A DNA stretch of 57,500 nucleotides from Micractinium sp. NFX-FRZ (GCA_029339195.1 JAPTJF010000407.1:1-57500); one strand, 5' to 3'; numbered from the stretch's first letter, positions 22,756-34,054 are shown. Program-made: numbers and translations. Notes: generated by a model not told the origin, from the letters alone.

Positions 22756-25101
22756 ATGTCCGACCCTCGGCGCGTCAAGTTGGCGTCCATCAGCCTAGCA
22801 CTTCCCGAAGCTCCCAAGTGTCGCAAGGGACGCCGGGTGGAGCTGGAGGCGCGGGCGGGCGGCAACGTGGTGTGGGAGCTGGGCGAGGCGCAGACCGTCG
22901 CGCGGCTCACGCCCTCTTACCTGGCGACCCACCGCCCAGCGGCCCTGCTGGCCCTGGTGCCGCGCGCCGCCGTGCTGTTCACTGCCGGAGCGCTGTCGGG
23001 CGCCCTGGCCAAGTCGCTGACGGCGCCGCTAGACCGCGTCAAGGTGGGGCCAGGGCTGCGCCTGCTTGCTTGCTTGCCGGGTGATTGCTGGCTCTGCATG
23101 TAAGCAGAATTACATCGTGAGGTGGTGCTGGCAGTGGGTCCAGACTCGTGTAAGCGGCCGCACACTTGCTGGCGAGAGACCCGCCGTGCGGCGCTCCTCC
23201 CCGCCTTCCTCCCCGCCCCTCCGCCTGCCCAACCCTGGCGGCTCCTCCCTGCTTCCACTTCTTGTTCCCTCCCTGCAGATCCTGCTGCAACTCAAGGGTG
23301 GCCTGCAGGGTGGCGCCATCGGGGCAGCTGCCAGCAAGGGCAACCTGCTGGCGGCGTTCCTGGCCATTGGCAAGGAGGAGGGGATTCGGGGCTACTGGAA
23401 GGGCAATCTGCCGCAGGTATGGGGGGGCTGCACAGGCTGCAGGGGGGCACTAGGAGAGCAGCATGGCATGTGGCTCTCCTGCATCAAGCCAGTCTCACAT
23501 GTGGTGGGGAGGTGCTGGGTACATGAAGGCGCACCGCAGCCAGGAGGGGCCAGCCTGCGAGCTTCTGTGTTGACGTCAGCAACGCTTCAAATACTCCCAC
23601 CCCACCCCACCCTGGCACTCCTCACCCATGCGCTCCTCACGCCATCACCTACCCATCCACAGGTGCTGCGTGTGGTGCCTTACAGCGCCGCCCAGTTCTA
23701 CTCTTACGAGGTCTTCAAGCGCTGGTTTGCCGATGATGAGGGGCATCTGTCGGTGCACCGCCGCCTGGCCGCGGGCGCGTGCGCCGGCATGGTAGCCACC
23801 CTGCTGACCCACCCGCTGGACACGCTGCGCCTGCGGCTGGCAGTGGACCCCAAGCTGCGAGGGGTGGGCGGCACCATTGCGGTACTGCTCAAGGAGGGCC
23901 GGGGAGCGGCGTTCTACCGCGGCCTGGGGGCATCCATGCTGGGTGCGCTGGGCGGGTGGGGTGGGGTGGAGCAGGCGGGGCAGAGCATGCTTGGAGGCTG
24001 GGGTGGGCAGCAGCGTGCAAGCGCGTGTGTGGGTGCACGAGTGATGGCCTCCATGCTGGGTGCGCTGGGTTGGGATGGGCGATGACTGTGCCACAAGGGG
24101 GTTTGCATGCAGCGGTCCTAAGGGTGCTGCCTCTGCCTCTGCCTGACTCCCGGGCTCTCTGCACCATACTGCCTTGGCCCTCCCCTGTGCAGGCATAGGC
24201 CCCTACATGGGCCTAGAGATGGCGTCCTTTGACCTGCTACCCCCCGAGATGCCCTCGTTTGCGCGCGGCTTCTGCGCCGCCCTCATCGCCACCGTGTCAT
24301 GCTACCCGCTCGACACCATCCGGCGCCACATCCAGCTGCAGGCGCGTGCTATGCTCAGGGGCTGCTTGGGAGGGGTGTACGGATTGCAGCGCAACCGCTG
24401 TGCATCGTGCGTGGCTGGGAGGTGCATGCACAGGGCTGCCCTGCAGACACCCGCGTCAAGGCTCCGCCCCTGCCAGTCCTCCCCACCCCTTGTGTCCAAC
24501 CGTCTGTTCCCGCTTCTGGTGTCGTGTTGCTCTGCGCAGGCTGGGCGCAGCGTGGCGTGGCACACTGCGGCTGGCATGATCTTGGCAGAGGACGGCATCG
24601 GCGGCATGTACCGCGGCTTCCTCCCCAACGCCCTCAAAAACCTGCCAAACAAGGGTGAGCGTGAGGTTGGGCAGAAGAGGGGAAAGGGCGGGATCAAGTT
24701 GGCCTTGTCAACTCACTCTCATATTGGACCTGCCTGCCTGCCTGCCCAACAAGGGTGCGCTCGGTTGGGCATAGGAGGAGGCGGGTCCGAGGGGCAAGGG
24801 CAGGTTGGATGGACCCGGCCGGCTCAGCTGTCATTTGTGGGCCTGCCCGCCCGCCTGTCCTGCTTGAGCAGCTGTGCTGAATCAGTGTGCTCTTCCCCGT
24901 GCTGCCCCCGCAGGCGTCAAGCTGTCAGTGTTTGACACGGCCAAGAAGGCGCTGCAAAAGGCGGAGGCTGCGTACGACGACGAGTGCCGGGAGCAGGGCA
25001 TTGTGCCGCCGGTGCGGCAAGAGTGGGCGCGCCCCGCCAAGCGGCGCGCCGCCGCCGCCGCGCCCGCCCAGCCCACGCCGGCGGCCGCGGTGGCCGTCTG
25101 A
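22756..25101 (+). CDS. Plastid mitochondrial-carrier-family nucleotide transporter (TAAC/PAPST1-like)
   Basis: Six-helix carrier of the mitochondrial carrier superfamily, closest by motif to the plant thylakoid ADP/ATP carrier / PAPS transporter. Exons: 22756-~23044 (SGALAKSLTAPLDRVK, repeat-1 signature), 23279-~23416 (EEGIRGYWKGNLPQ), ~23664-~23940 (VLRVVPYSAAQFYSYEVFK, then THPLDTLRLRLAV, repeat 2), ~24193-24342 (SCYPLDTIRRHIQLQ, repeat 3), ~24540-24654 (GIGGMYRGFLPNALKNLPN) and 24914-25101. All three Px[DE]xx[KR] signatures are present. The C-terminus is Ala/Pro-rich with a basic patch. I chose Met 22756 for its A at -3; an in-frame Met at 22657 would add a 33-residue leader and may be the true transit-peptide start. 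Substrate (ATP/ADP versus PAPS/PAP) cannot be settled from sequence. Short gap to the divergent SET gene. Confidence 0.88.
24045..24075 (+). repeat. Echo of a carrier exon donor edge
   Basis: TCCATGCTGGGTGCGCTGGG recurs from 23932 in the following intron, 116 bp downstream. A similar pair in the next-but-one intron: CCAACAAGGGTG at 24645 and 24747. Confidence 0.75.
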
Positions 25102-26188
25102 AGCGGCGAGCCAGCGTGCTGGGCAGCACGCCACGGGCCGGCCGGCACCCCTCCTAGTGCTTGTGAGGGGTCAATCGCCCTGCTGGCGTGCCGCCGATGA
25201 AGCGGCAGCCTGCCTGTCAGCGCCGCGACCACTGGGCCAGGCAGGCTGCCTTGCTCTGCCTCTGCTGCTGCCCCTCGCCCTAAATCCTGTACTAGATGTA
25301 GGCTCCCCACGGCGCACCCAGCGCCTCGGGATTTTTCAACACTGCCCCCCCTCCCCCCCTTAGTTTGACCCCCTCGCTCGCCCTTCCCCCTCCCTGCCTC
25401 GAGAGCGTGGCCAGGCTCGCCCTGTTTGCTTGCGCGCAAGCCCTTCCTCCTTGCCCCTTGCCAGCCCATGGACGACTGCTGCAGGCAGGCCCCAACGCTC
25501 CCCTTTTCCAGCTGAACGTCTCCCCCCTACCCCTCTGCTCCCTCTCCCACGCCTTTTGCGCCTTGCCATCCCCTGCCCCCTCACATACCCCTGTCTGCTT
25601 ATGCGCTCCTGCCTCTCCGCATGCCCGTCCTTGCTGCCCCCTCTCAGCTCTTGCAAACACCAGCACTGCTGCCCCCCGCTCCCTCGCTCCTCTTCTTTTG
25701 ACGCCACTGAACGCTGTCGTGCCCCGCCCTCCCACGTCATGCCACCGCCTCATCCCCTCCCTCACTCCCTCTCCAAAGCCCCGAATTCATTCGAGCCACC
25801 ACTGCAACCTTCTTAACACTTTGACTGCGCCCGCCATAAAACTGACCGGCACCTTACGACATGCACATGCCCCGTGGGCCGGCCCTCTGATCATATTCAA
25901 CACCAGTGTAAAATGCACTGCGCCGGCCAGGAGGGGCGTGAAGGTAGCAGGCATGCTGCCGGGAAAGGAGGAATGAAGGGGCGAGGCTGTGAGGAAGTGC
26001 TGGGCAGTCCGCGGGGCTGCCGTGCTGGAGGATAGTGAATGCAGTGCGTGCGTGGCTGCAGGAGAGTCGAGGCCAGCACACGGAAGCGGCGCACAAACAG
26101 GATCAGATTGCGAGCTGTGATCCAGCGGCGCATTGATGAAATGCTGATGGAAATGAAATTGCAGGTTGAACCGTCCAAGGGAGGTGGC
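25102..26188. other. Convergent 3' region between the carrier and the unknown membrane protein
   Basis: About 1.1 kb without a supportable gene. From ~25350 to 25830 the plus strand is strongly pyrimidine-rich (C and T runs), which makes long chance frames on both strands. A TGTAA string is at ~25908. Confidence 0.45.
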
Positions 26189-27902
26189 CTAGTACTGGTC
26201 CGTGGAGTCCATGCTGACGCTCTTCACCGTGCCGCGTGCGGCTGCTGTCCCATCTGAGCTGCCGCCGCCCCCCACTGGGGCAATGCTGATGCCCTTGAAG
26301 TACCCGTTGCTGGTGCGCTCCGCCTCGGGGTGCCAGTTGCGCACCAGGTCGCTGCAGGCACAGGGGGAAGCGGGCAGGGCAGGGCAGGGCAGGAATTAAG
26401 AGGTTGAGGGCAAGCCGCAGGGTGGGGTGGGCGGCTGGGGTGCGACGTAAGCTTGCACAACTACTGAAAGACACAGCAATCCAGAGGGTGACACAGCCCA
26501 GCACGGCACAGCACGGCACAGCACATCACAGCACAGCCATGCACACCCCAACAACAGGAGCCCAGCCCAGCCCAACCCTGCCCAGCACGCCCCACGCCAC
26601 CCACCGCAGCGTGTTGCTGTCGAGCTTGCGCTCGGCCCGGTAACGCGGCAGCTCCCGCCCCAGCGCCCGCAGGATCTCCGTCTCGTGGCACCTCCCGCTG
26701 CGCTGCAGCCGCGCGTCGGCAAATCCCCGGAAGTCCTGCCACTGCTTCTCCAGCGTCTGTGCCTCCTCAACTGACAGACGCCGGGGGCGGCCCACCTCAT
26801 ACATGCCTGAGAATATGCAGGCGCCCAGGCCTGGGGGTGAGGAGGTGGGGCAGTGAAGGAGAGGGCCGGTTGGTTGCGTGGCATCCTTGTGAGCAAGCGA
26901 GACGTGGGGACACGGAACAGGGGCGGGCTGATGAGATTGTCACAGGAGCTGCCAGCAGCACCAGACTGGCAACACGCCCGCCCACTGCCCGCCACCAGCT
27001 GCTCCCCCCTGCCCCCTCGCCTGTGCTCACCTGTGCTGACAGACCACGTGGCATCGCCCAGCAGCGTTTCAAAGGCCGCCGCCAGAGCCACGCCGCTGAC
27101 GCCAAACATCGCCACCGCCGCCGCCTGCAGGCCCGCCGGCACCTGGTAATCAACTGCATCAACATCCAGCCCTGCTGCCAGGCCCAGCCGGCGCAGCACC
27201 CAATCGCTGGGGCGCTCCGTCTCGATGAAGCCGAAGAAGAGCAGCAGCAGCTGCAGCAGGTGGGTGTGCTTGCTTTGTGTAACGTGTATCGAATGAGAGA
27301 GCACATGGGAGCCGGCACATCCCACCCGCCACCCGCCCACATTCAAGAGGAGCATCTGTGCGCACCTGCACGGGTGTGACGTAGTACAATGAAACTGCCC
27401 AGAGCAGCGCGCCCAGTCCGTCCCCGGCGCCAAAGCTCAGGTCTCCTCCCTCCCCAAGGTCCCAGCCGTCGGCCTGCTGGAACGCGTCGCCACCCAGGCG
27501 CAGCGCCAGCACCACCAGCAGCGTCAGCCCCACGCCTGACAGACAGGGGGAGCAAGTGGGAGGTGGGGGGTAGACTTCAGTTGGACAGAAGATCGTTAGC
27601 GTGAATGGCAGAGCGGTTGGGGTACATGCTGAATGGCTGGGCCAACAGCGCAGCACCCACCCAGCTCGAGACTCACCCACGCCCACCACAATCTGCTGGT
27701 CCAGCCGCCGCTGCTGCTTGTCGCCCCAGGCGTTGTTTGGCCCAGGGCCTTGCCCGCGCCCGCCGCCAGGTGCTGCCTGCACAGCCGGGAGCAGCCGTTG
27801 CCGGCGCGCCGCCAAGCGGCAGCGCCGTGGCGGCAGCGCTGCCAGGCCGGCAGCAGCTCTAGCTGAGCTACTGCTGCCAGCCGCTGCCTCTGCCGTGACC
27901 AT
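26189..27902 (-). CDS. Unrecognised plastid-type membrane protein
   Basis: I do not recognise the family. Exons read as one protein. An Arg/Ala/Ser-rich N-terminus from Met 27902 looks like a transit peptide. It is followed by a Gly/Pro linker and DQQIVVGVG joined to VGLTLLVVLALRLGGDAF (TM1). Then come LGALLWAVSLYYVTPVQ (TM2), LLLLFFGFIETERPSDWVLR, VPAGLQAAAVAMFGVSGVAL (TM3) and GLGACIFSGMYEVGRPRRLS (TM4). A soluble C-terminal part follows (EEAQTLEKQWQDFRGFADAR, then LVRNWHPEAERTSNGYFKG), with the stop at 26189-26191. That charged C-terminal block looks conserved in style and is the best handle for a profile search. Upstream in-frame Mets at 28028 and 27989 are alternative starts. Divergent from EB1, convergent with the carrier. 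Confidence 0.7.
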
Positions 27903-28301
27903 GGCTCGTCTACTCCTGGTGGCGGTGCCCCTTTGGGAGGGCGCCAGCCCCTGGCGCTGGCCGCAGCGCTGCACTTGCCGCTGCAGCATACCGGCACTGC
28001 AGTTTCCTGCTGCCCTAGCGCCCTGCATTTTGCTCGCGACGATCGGACCACCAATGTGGCCCAATTGCAGGCGAGAAGGATGGGAGGAAGACGGCACCGC
28101 CAGGCTGGCGTGACTGTGATCGATGAATGCAAGCCCAAGCGCCCCTGGCTCCTACACCGCGCACCTATCGTCTCACGAGCATCGCAACCCTCTTAGCCAG
28201 CTCTGGGTGCTCTGCCAGACGGCGCCAGGCGTAACCGCGTTGTTCAAACTCCTTGCTCCCCAGTGGCCGCCCGGAGGGCCCCAGATTATAAAACTGCGAA
28301 T
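27903..28301. promoter_or_regulatory. Shared promoter between the unknown membrane protein and EB1
   Basis: About 400 bp between divergent starts. A TATAAAA string occurs at 28287-28293 but sits only 9 nt before the EB1 start codon, so it is unlikely to be a working TATA box. Confidence 0.45.
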
Positions 28302-31064
28302 ATGACGACCCGCGGGATGATGGCAGGTGGGTGCTTCAGGCCTCGGGGCCGCTGCCGTGCGAGTCGCTCGAGCTCAATTTCCAAGTGCCCGCCCCTGGCG
28401 CCCTCCTCTGCTGCAGACAACATGTTTGCCAGCAAGCAGACCATCTTGGGCTGGCTGAACAGCGCGCTGCAGCTGCGGCTGGAGCGCATTGAGGACGTGA
28501 GTGGGTTGCGGCGGCACGAGCGGCAGCTGGGCGGGGAGGCCGGTGCTTACCTGCCGCAGTGTGTGCTTGTCAATCCGCATCCTGGTCTGCAATCGAGGCT
28601 TCTCTTCCCTGCACTACTGCACTGGTGTCACTTCTCCCTGCCTGTCGCCCGCTGCTGTTGCCGCCCCTGCAGACCTGCAACGGCGCGGTGGCCTGCCAGG
28701 TGATGGACTGCCTGCACCCGGGCAGTGTGAACATGCGCAAGGTGGACTTCAACCTGCGCAACGAGTACGAGTTCATGGCCAACTACAAGGAGCTGCAGAA
28801 GGCGTTCCAGGCGATGGGCGTGGACAAGGTAGGTGGCAGTGCGGGGGCGGCGCGACGTGGGTGCTTGCGCTCGCGCTCGGCAAGCGGGTGCTAGCCCGCA
28901 GAGTCGCGGGCCCACCCTTCTGCCTGCCTCATTGACGGTGCGTGCCTGTCAGATTCAATTCACCCTGCCTGCAACCCATGCGGCCCCTTCTACCGCAGGT
29001 GTTCAACCCCTCGGCGCTCAGCAAGGGCAAGATGCAGGACAACAACGAGTTCATGCAGGTGGGCAGACTGGTGTCACCCACAGCTGTCACCCCTGATGCC
29101 GTGCTTCTGCTGCTGCTGCTGCATCCGCTGATGGCACATCTTCCGTTCCTATTTTTGGTTGATTTGGCGCTGCCAAGGCTGCTGCTGTCCCCCCTGAGTT
29201 TGGAAGGATGTGCAACCACACGTGTTGCACACACTTTGGCTGGGTGCTGGCCAAGCTCTTGCTGGCAGCCTGCACCCGGCGCCGGCATGCCGCCTGCACC
29301 CACCAAACAACCAGCGTACGCACGTTTTCTCGCCCTACAGTGGTACTACGGCTACTGGAATGAGGTGACGGGTGGGATGCCGCGCGACGACTATGACGCC
29401 ATTGGCGTGCGCCAGAGCTGCAAGTCGGGCGACTGGAAGAAGGTGCGGGGGCTTGCAGGCAGTCTGCTGGGCTGGGGTGGGTGCAAGGCAACAGTTGAAT
29501 AGGCTTGGGCTGGAGAAGTGCGCCAGGCAGCAGGCAGGCTGTGTTTGTGCAGGATTTGCAGGCCACAGGGCACCTCCTGGCAGAGGCAGTGTAAGGAATG
29601 CAACCCTCAAGCCAGCCCCAGCCTACCCATGCTGCTTTGCGTTGCTGCAGTTCTCGCTGGGCGACTCGGGCGCACGGCCAGCTGCAGGCGCAGGCGCCAC
29701 CATCCCAGCAGTGCGCCGCGGCCCCGCGCCAGTGGCGCCGCGCGCAGCGGCTGCGGCGTCGGCCAAGGTGCCGCTGGCACGTGCTGCCAGCAAGGGCAGC
29801 GGGCCGCCCAGCCGCCAGAGCAGCGCGGCGCTAGAGCAGATGGAGGCGGTGCAGGCGGAGGCGGAGGCGCTGCGGGAGCAGGTGAGCAGTAGCCGTTGGG
29901 ACTTCAAGGCGCTGGTGCCTGGTGTGCTAGCAGAGCTTGGTAATCAGACTAGCGCTGGATGCACAGCCTGCTTGCACTGCCTGCATCCCCTTCCCTGTGC
30001 CATGCCCCGCCCGGCCCCATCTCTGCCACTGTGTGCCTCTACTTCCAGAACTTCCCCGCCCTGCTCACACTACCCCCAAACCCGTGCCCTCCTCCATGCC
30101 CTCCTTCAGAACACGGAGCTGAAGCTGAAGGTGGACACAGCGGAGCGGGAGCGCGACTTCTACTTTGAGAAGCTGCGTGACATCGAAATCCTGTGCCAGG
30201 CGCCCGAGCTGCAGGTGCGGCGCCCTGCTGGCAAGCAGTGTCAGGCAGCAGCAGGATGGCAGGGGCAGAGCAGTGGAAAGGGGGAGAGCAGGGGCGGGGT
30301 GCAGCATTGGTGGGGGTGCAGCTGCGGGCTGCGGGCTGTTGCTGGGTGGCCAGCACCGCCTCACAGCACGAGCAGTGCACCTGCGTGCGCCTGCGACACC
30401 TGGTCTCTCAAGTCTGTCGGCCTCCCACCCACATGGCCCCGTGTCATGCGTCGCCGCATCCTGCCTGCCAGCCCGCTGCATGCATCTTGCCTCGTCTGTT
30501 TGGCACGCTTGCGTACCTGCACCTTGGTTCACCCTGCCAGCCTGCCCTGCCTGCCTCGCCCCGCAGGAGATCCCCGCAATCCGCATTGTGGAGAAGATCC
30601 TGTACGCAGCAGACTCAGGTGCGTGGCATCTTGTGTGCATGTTCATTCATGCTAAAACCCATGCGGCATGCTGCCCGCCTGGCGGGCGCCCCTGGACCCT
30701 GGTTTGGTTACGTGCCTGAAACCAATTCCTGCGGGGTGTGTCGCTTCACCCAAGCACTCTCTGGCAGCAGCACATGTGACTTGCTGGTTTATGTATCACT
30801 ATTTCCTTGGCATACTGCCTTTCAGCCTGCCCTTTGCAATCTCATCTGCCTGCCTGCCCATCCCCTCTTCTGCGGTCCCCCTTGGCCCATCTGCTGACCC
30901 TTCCTACCACCTCTCAACCCGCTTCCCCCCTTGCTGCCCTCTGCTGTGCAGCCGAGGCCAAGGAGGCAATGACGGAGGCGCAGCAGGTGTACGGTGCCAA
31001 CTTTGAGCAGCCCGCTGCTGAGGATGCAGCGCCGGCAGCAGCAGAAGTGGCCGCCGCGGAGTGA
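28302..31064 (+). CDS. EB1: Microtubule plus-end-tracking protein EB1
   Basis: Binds growing microtubule ends. The N-terminal calponin-homology domain is spread over exons 28302-28325 (MTTRGMMA), ~28417-28496 (FASKQTILGWLNSALQLRLE), ~28673-28828 (MDCLHPGSVNMRKVDFN, NYKELQKAFQAMGVDK), ~29000-29057 (VFNPSALSKGKMQDNNEFMQ) and ~29341-29442 (WYYGYWNEVTGGMPRDDYDA). A linker rich in Ala, Pro and Arg follows (~29651-29880). The EB-homology dimerisation region is coded by ~30112-30212 (FYFEKLRDIEILCQ) and ~30568-30618 (IPAIRIVEKILYAADS). The last exon, ~30952-31064, ends in a run of Ala and Glu. The protein does not end in the EEY/F motif of animal EB1 that binds CAP-Gly proteins. A TGTAA motif lies 95 bp downstream. 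The start is supported by similarity to the plant-type EB1 N-terminus. Confidence 0.92.
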
Positions 31065-31158
31065 GTCGGGAACGCAGGCAGCAGCTGGTCGACTGCTGCA
31101 ACAGCGGGTGCCAGCTTGTCTGCCTGCACCCACTCATTACCAGGCCACCATCCTACCC

Positions 31159-31163
31159 TGTAA
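31159..31163 (+). terminator. TGTAA poly(A) motif for EB1
   Basis: TGTAA, 95 bp past the EB1 stop, followed by an AT-richer stretch. It faces the QCR9 motif 58 bp further on. Confidence 0.6.
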
Positions 31164-31220
31164 ATTATGCCGCATAAGGTTTTGAGCCAGTACCTGTGCG
31201 GCAGCTGTCGGTGTGAAAAG

Positions 31221-31225
31221 TTACA
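31221..31225 (-). terminator. TGTAA poly(A) motif for QCR9
   Basis: TTACA on the plus strand, 94 bp past the QCR9 stop. The two convergent transcripts end without overlap if both motifs are used. Confidence 0.6.
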
Positions 31226-31318
31226 GTCGGGCAGGGTTTGACAGTGAGAGAGTTAAAGAGCGGACAGCTACATGCTCCACCGCTGGCCGAAATGCCGCGG
31301 CAGGAGCCGCCAGCTTCT

Positions 31319-31938
31319 TCACTGCTTCTCCAGGTTCATGTGCTTGAACAGCTTCTGCAGACGCGAAAAGGGCACAGCAAGGCAGGTTAGTGGTGCTTCG
31401 GGGCGGGGGGCGTAGCTTGGAGCGGCGGGCGGCGGCAGTGCACATGCTAGGCCTCACCCCCTGGTTGTTGGACTCCCACAAGCTGTCGCCAATGCTGTGC
31501 ACCGCCTGCAGCAGAGAAGGGAGAGGGCAATGGCGGGTGGATCTCAGTAAGAGGGATGTGAAGGGAGAAGTTGGGCACGGCGCCCTGCCACCAGGTGAGA
31601 GTGCGCAACACCTGCTTGTGCAGCATACACGATGCTAATGCTGGAAGCCCCAGTTTTCCATCTGCCGTTCAGCAGCCACACCTGCTCGCCAAAGTACGCG
31701 CCCAGAATGATAGTGGCCACGTAGACGCTGTTCCGGCGGACAAAAGTCTGCACAGCGGAAGTCGAGCGGCGGCGGCGACGGCGGTGAGCCGCACACAGGG
31801 TGTGTTGGGGCGTGCTGCGCGGCGTGGTCTCGGGTAGCGCAAGACTGTACTGCACCACAGGGGTTGTTCCGCCTGCCGGCAAGCCAGCAGCTGCGCAACA
31901 CGAGCACCCACCCGGTAGAAGACGTCGCCGAGGCCCAT
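31319..31938 (-). CDS. QCR9: Cytochrome bc1 complex subunit 9 (QCR9/UCR-X)
   Basis: Small single-span subunit of mitochondrial complex III. Four exons give about 58 residues: 31938-31912 (MGLGDVFYR), ~31748-31683 (TFVRRNSVYVATIILGAYF), ~31502-31455 (AVHSIGDSLWESNNQG), and about 31354-31319 (KLFKHMNLEKQ, stop). The RRNS start of the membrane helix, the GAYFGE end of it, the LWESNNQGK segment and the length all fit the family. Introns fall between codons, and all splice sites checked are GT-AG. A TGTAA motif on this strand lies 94 bp past the stop, facing the EB1 poly(A) motif. It shares a short divergent promoter with the Rossmann-fold gene. Such a short split gene is easily missed by automatic gene callers. 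Confidence 0.88.
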
Positions 31939-32269
31939 GTTTGGCTACGCTCCCTGTAGCGACTGTCCTAGAGAGTGGGCGCGCTCCGAGCGGCCAGCAA
32001 CGCAGCAGCAAGCCTCCAAGCCTTAGGGTGGGCTGCCAAGTCGCTGAATAGGAGGCTGGACGGCCTGGGGCGTGCGATGCAGAAACAAGGGCACAGCACT
32101 GGCTCGGTGAAAGCTCGATCAGCCTCAGGCGTGCGAGACGGCCAGCAGGGCTCGCCGCACTCAGCACGGAACTGGCGCTGCCCGCCAGTCCATCTTTTCC
32201 ATCGTTAATCGATCTGCTTCGAGACTCGGCATCGCCACTCTGAACCAGAGGCTCCACATTGCAGGCCAT
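31939..32269. promoter_or_regulatory. Shared promoter between QCR9 and the Rossmann-fold gene
   Basis: The start codons face away from each other across 331 bp, with no room for another gene. A bidirectional promoter is the simplest reading. Confidence 0.5.
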
Positions 32270-33659
32270 ATGCTGGCGCAGCTCGCAGCCGCTTCACCTG
32301 TGGCCCCGTGCCGTCGCAGCGGCGGCCTAGGCGCACACAATGTAGCTGGCAAATCTCCCAGACCATCTGCTGTGGCTGCAGCTGGGCAGCGACGGCGAGT
32401 AGTAGTGGCAGCAGGCGGCAGCAACGGCGGCGGTGGCGGCAACCTGGGCGACGACCTCCTAGATTTCATGTGTGAGTGCCTTGGCCGCCCGCGATGCTGC
32501 CTGGCATTGAATCTCCCATGCAGCGCAGCACGCTGCTCCTCCAACCGTATGTAGAGGCCTGGCCCAAACTGGCCGTGCTCCGCTAGTGCTGCTGCCACTG
32601 GTAGTTCACCGTGCATGCCCCCACCCCCCTTGCCCGCCGCAGATGCTGGCAAGAAGCTGCGCAAGTGGTACGGACAGGAGGGCCAGGTGCTGCCGCGGGA
32701 CGGACGCATGCCTGACCCCCAGGATGAGCAGCAGCCGGAGGAGGAGGAGGAGCTGACGGAGCGGGAGTACATTGCAGTGCTGGACGCCGATAGCAGCCCC
32801 ATGGCAGAGCAGGTGGGGCCCTGCAAGGTTGCTAGGGCTGGGCAGTAGTGTGCAGGCTCATTGAAGCACTGGATGGCTGGTGCAGCGCTGGGCAGAGCCC
32901 CTCATGTGCTGGGGGCAGGCAGGCACCCACGTGTGCGTGAGCGCTCCAGTCCCACGCCACTCGTGCCTCCTGTGGTTCCCTTCCCGCTGCGCACCCCACC
33001 ATCCACCCACCCACACTGCACCCCCTGCCACCTGCTTCGCCCCCGCATGCCCGCTTCCTCCACCGCAGGTGGTACTGCAGCTCATCCTGAACCGCACCAA
33101 GATCCGGGCTCTTGTGAAGGACGCTGCTGCCGCCAAGGATGGCTTTGGGCCGTACATCGAGGTGGTGCAGGGCGACTCGTCTGATGCGGCTGTTGTGAAG
33201 AAGCTGCTGCGTGGCGCCAAGGCTGCCGTCTGTTGCAGCCGCCTGGGCGCGCTGCTGCCCGCTGCGGCGGCCACCCGCCTGCCGCACGTCGTCCTGCTGG
33301 CGTCGGCGGCGCAGAAGAGCGGCGGCCTGGCCGGGCTGTTTGCTGGTGCCGAGCAGGCGACGCTGGCAGATGCGGCGCGGGAGCAGCAGCTGCGTGCCAG
33401 CGGGTTGCCGCACACCATCGTGCAGGTGCCAGACCTGAAGGGCGTGCCAGGTGGCACCTCCAGCCTGGCGCTGACTGCCAACGGCACGCAGCCGCAGGGG
33501 CAGGTGAGCCGGGAGGATGCGGCCAAGGCGCTGGCAGAGGCGGCGGAGCGCGACGTGGAGGCGGGCTCGCTGGTGCTCCAGCTCAGCAGCGCCGGTGCCG
33601 GCGCCCCGCCAGAGGACTGGCAGGCCGCTTTTACCGACCTGCTGTCGGTGTCCGCCTGA
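32270..33659 (+). CDS. Plastid Rossmann-fold (atypical SDR/NmrA-like) protein
   Basis: NAD(P)-binding-superfamily protein with a predicted plastid transit peptide. Three exons: 32270-32471 (Ala/Arg/Ser-rich leader, Gly-rich linker, DDLLDF), 32643-32813 (AGKKLRKWYGQEG, acidic linker, EREYIAVLDADSSPMAEQ) and 33069-33659 (VVLQLILNRTKIRALVKD, EVVQGDSSDAAVVKKLLRG, HVVLLASAAQKSGG, QQLRASGLPHTIVQVPDL, SREDAAKALAEAA). The order of strands matches atypical SDRs such as the plant NmrA-like plastid proteins. The first glycine-rich loop, normally GxxGxxG, reads DADSSPMA, with no glycine. Cofactor binding is therefore doubtful and the protein may be structural or regulatory. Both junctions keep frame exactly. 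A TGTAA motif lies 280 bp downstream. Confidence 0.82.
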
Positions 33660-33938
33660 GGGCTGCACAAGTGCAGGGGGGTGGCCTGTGGCCCCTGCTC
33701 TGTCCCTCTTGCCTTCCCGTTCTGTCCCGCTCGCCGTCCCGTACCTGTACCCCCTTGGCACCATGTACTTTGCACTGCGTATTCCCCTTGGTCCGGCGCC
33801 TGGCGCTTGCCTGCTCGAATCCTGGGTTTGCCGGGTTTTGTGAGGCACCCACTCTGTTTGACAGCACCCTCTCAGCGTCATTTGATTCCAGCCTCTCATT
33901 CTCTTCTGATGTCAAGCACCCACATGCTGTCTCGACTA

Positions 33939-33943
33939 TGTAA
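33939..33943 (+). terminator. TGTAA poly(A) motif for the Rossmann-fold gene
   Basis: TGTAA, 280 bp past the stop and 112 bp before the CEP131 stop on the other strand. Confidence 0.5.
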
Positions 33944-34054
33944 CTCTGGTCTGCTCTCAAGCCCCAACTGCCCAGCCTGGCTGCTATGCGAGTTGCTGCT
34001 GCCTTGTCAATCGCATTGCACGCCATCTCAGGGCAGCACAGCACAGCGTGCAGG

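Noticed and set aside
28287..28293. TATAAAA as an EB1 TATA box
   Set aside because: Only 9 nt before the start codon, so transcription would begin after it; the family-like N-terminus supports that start codon.
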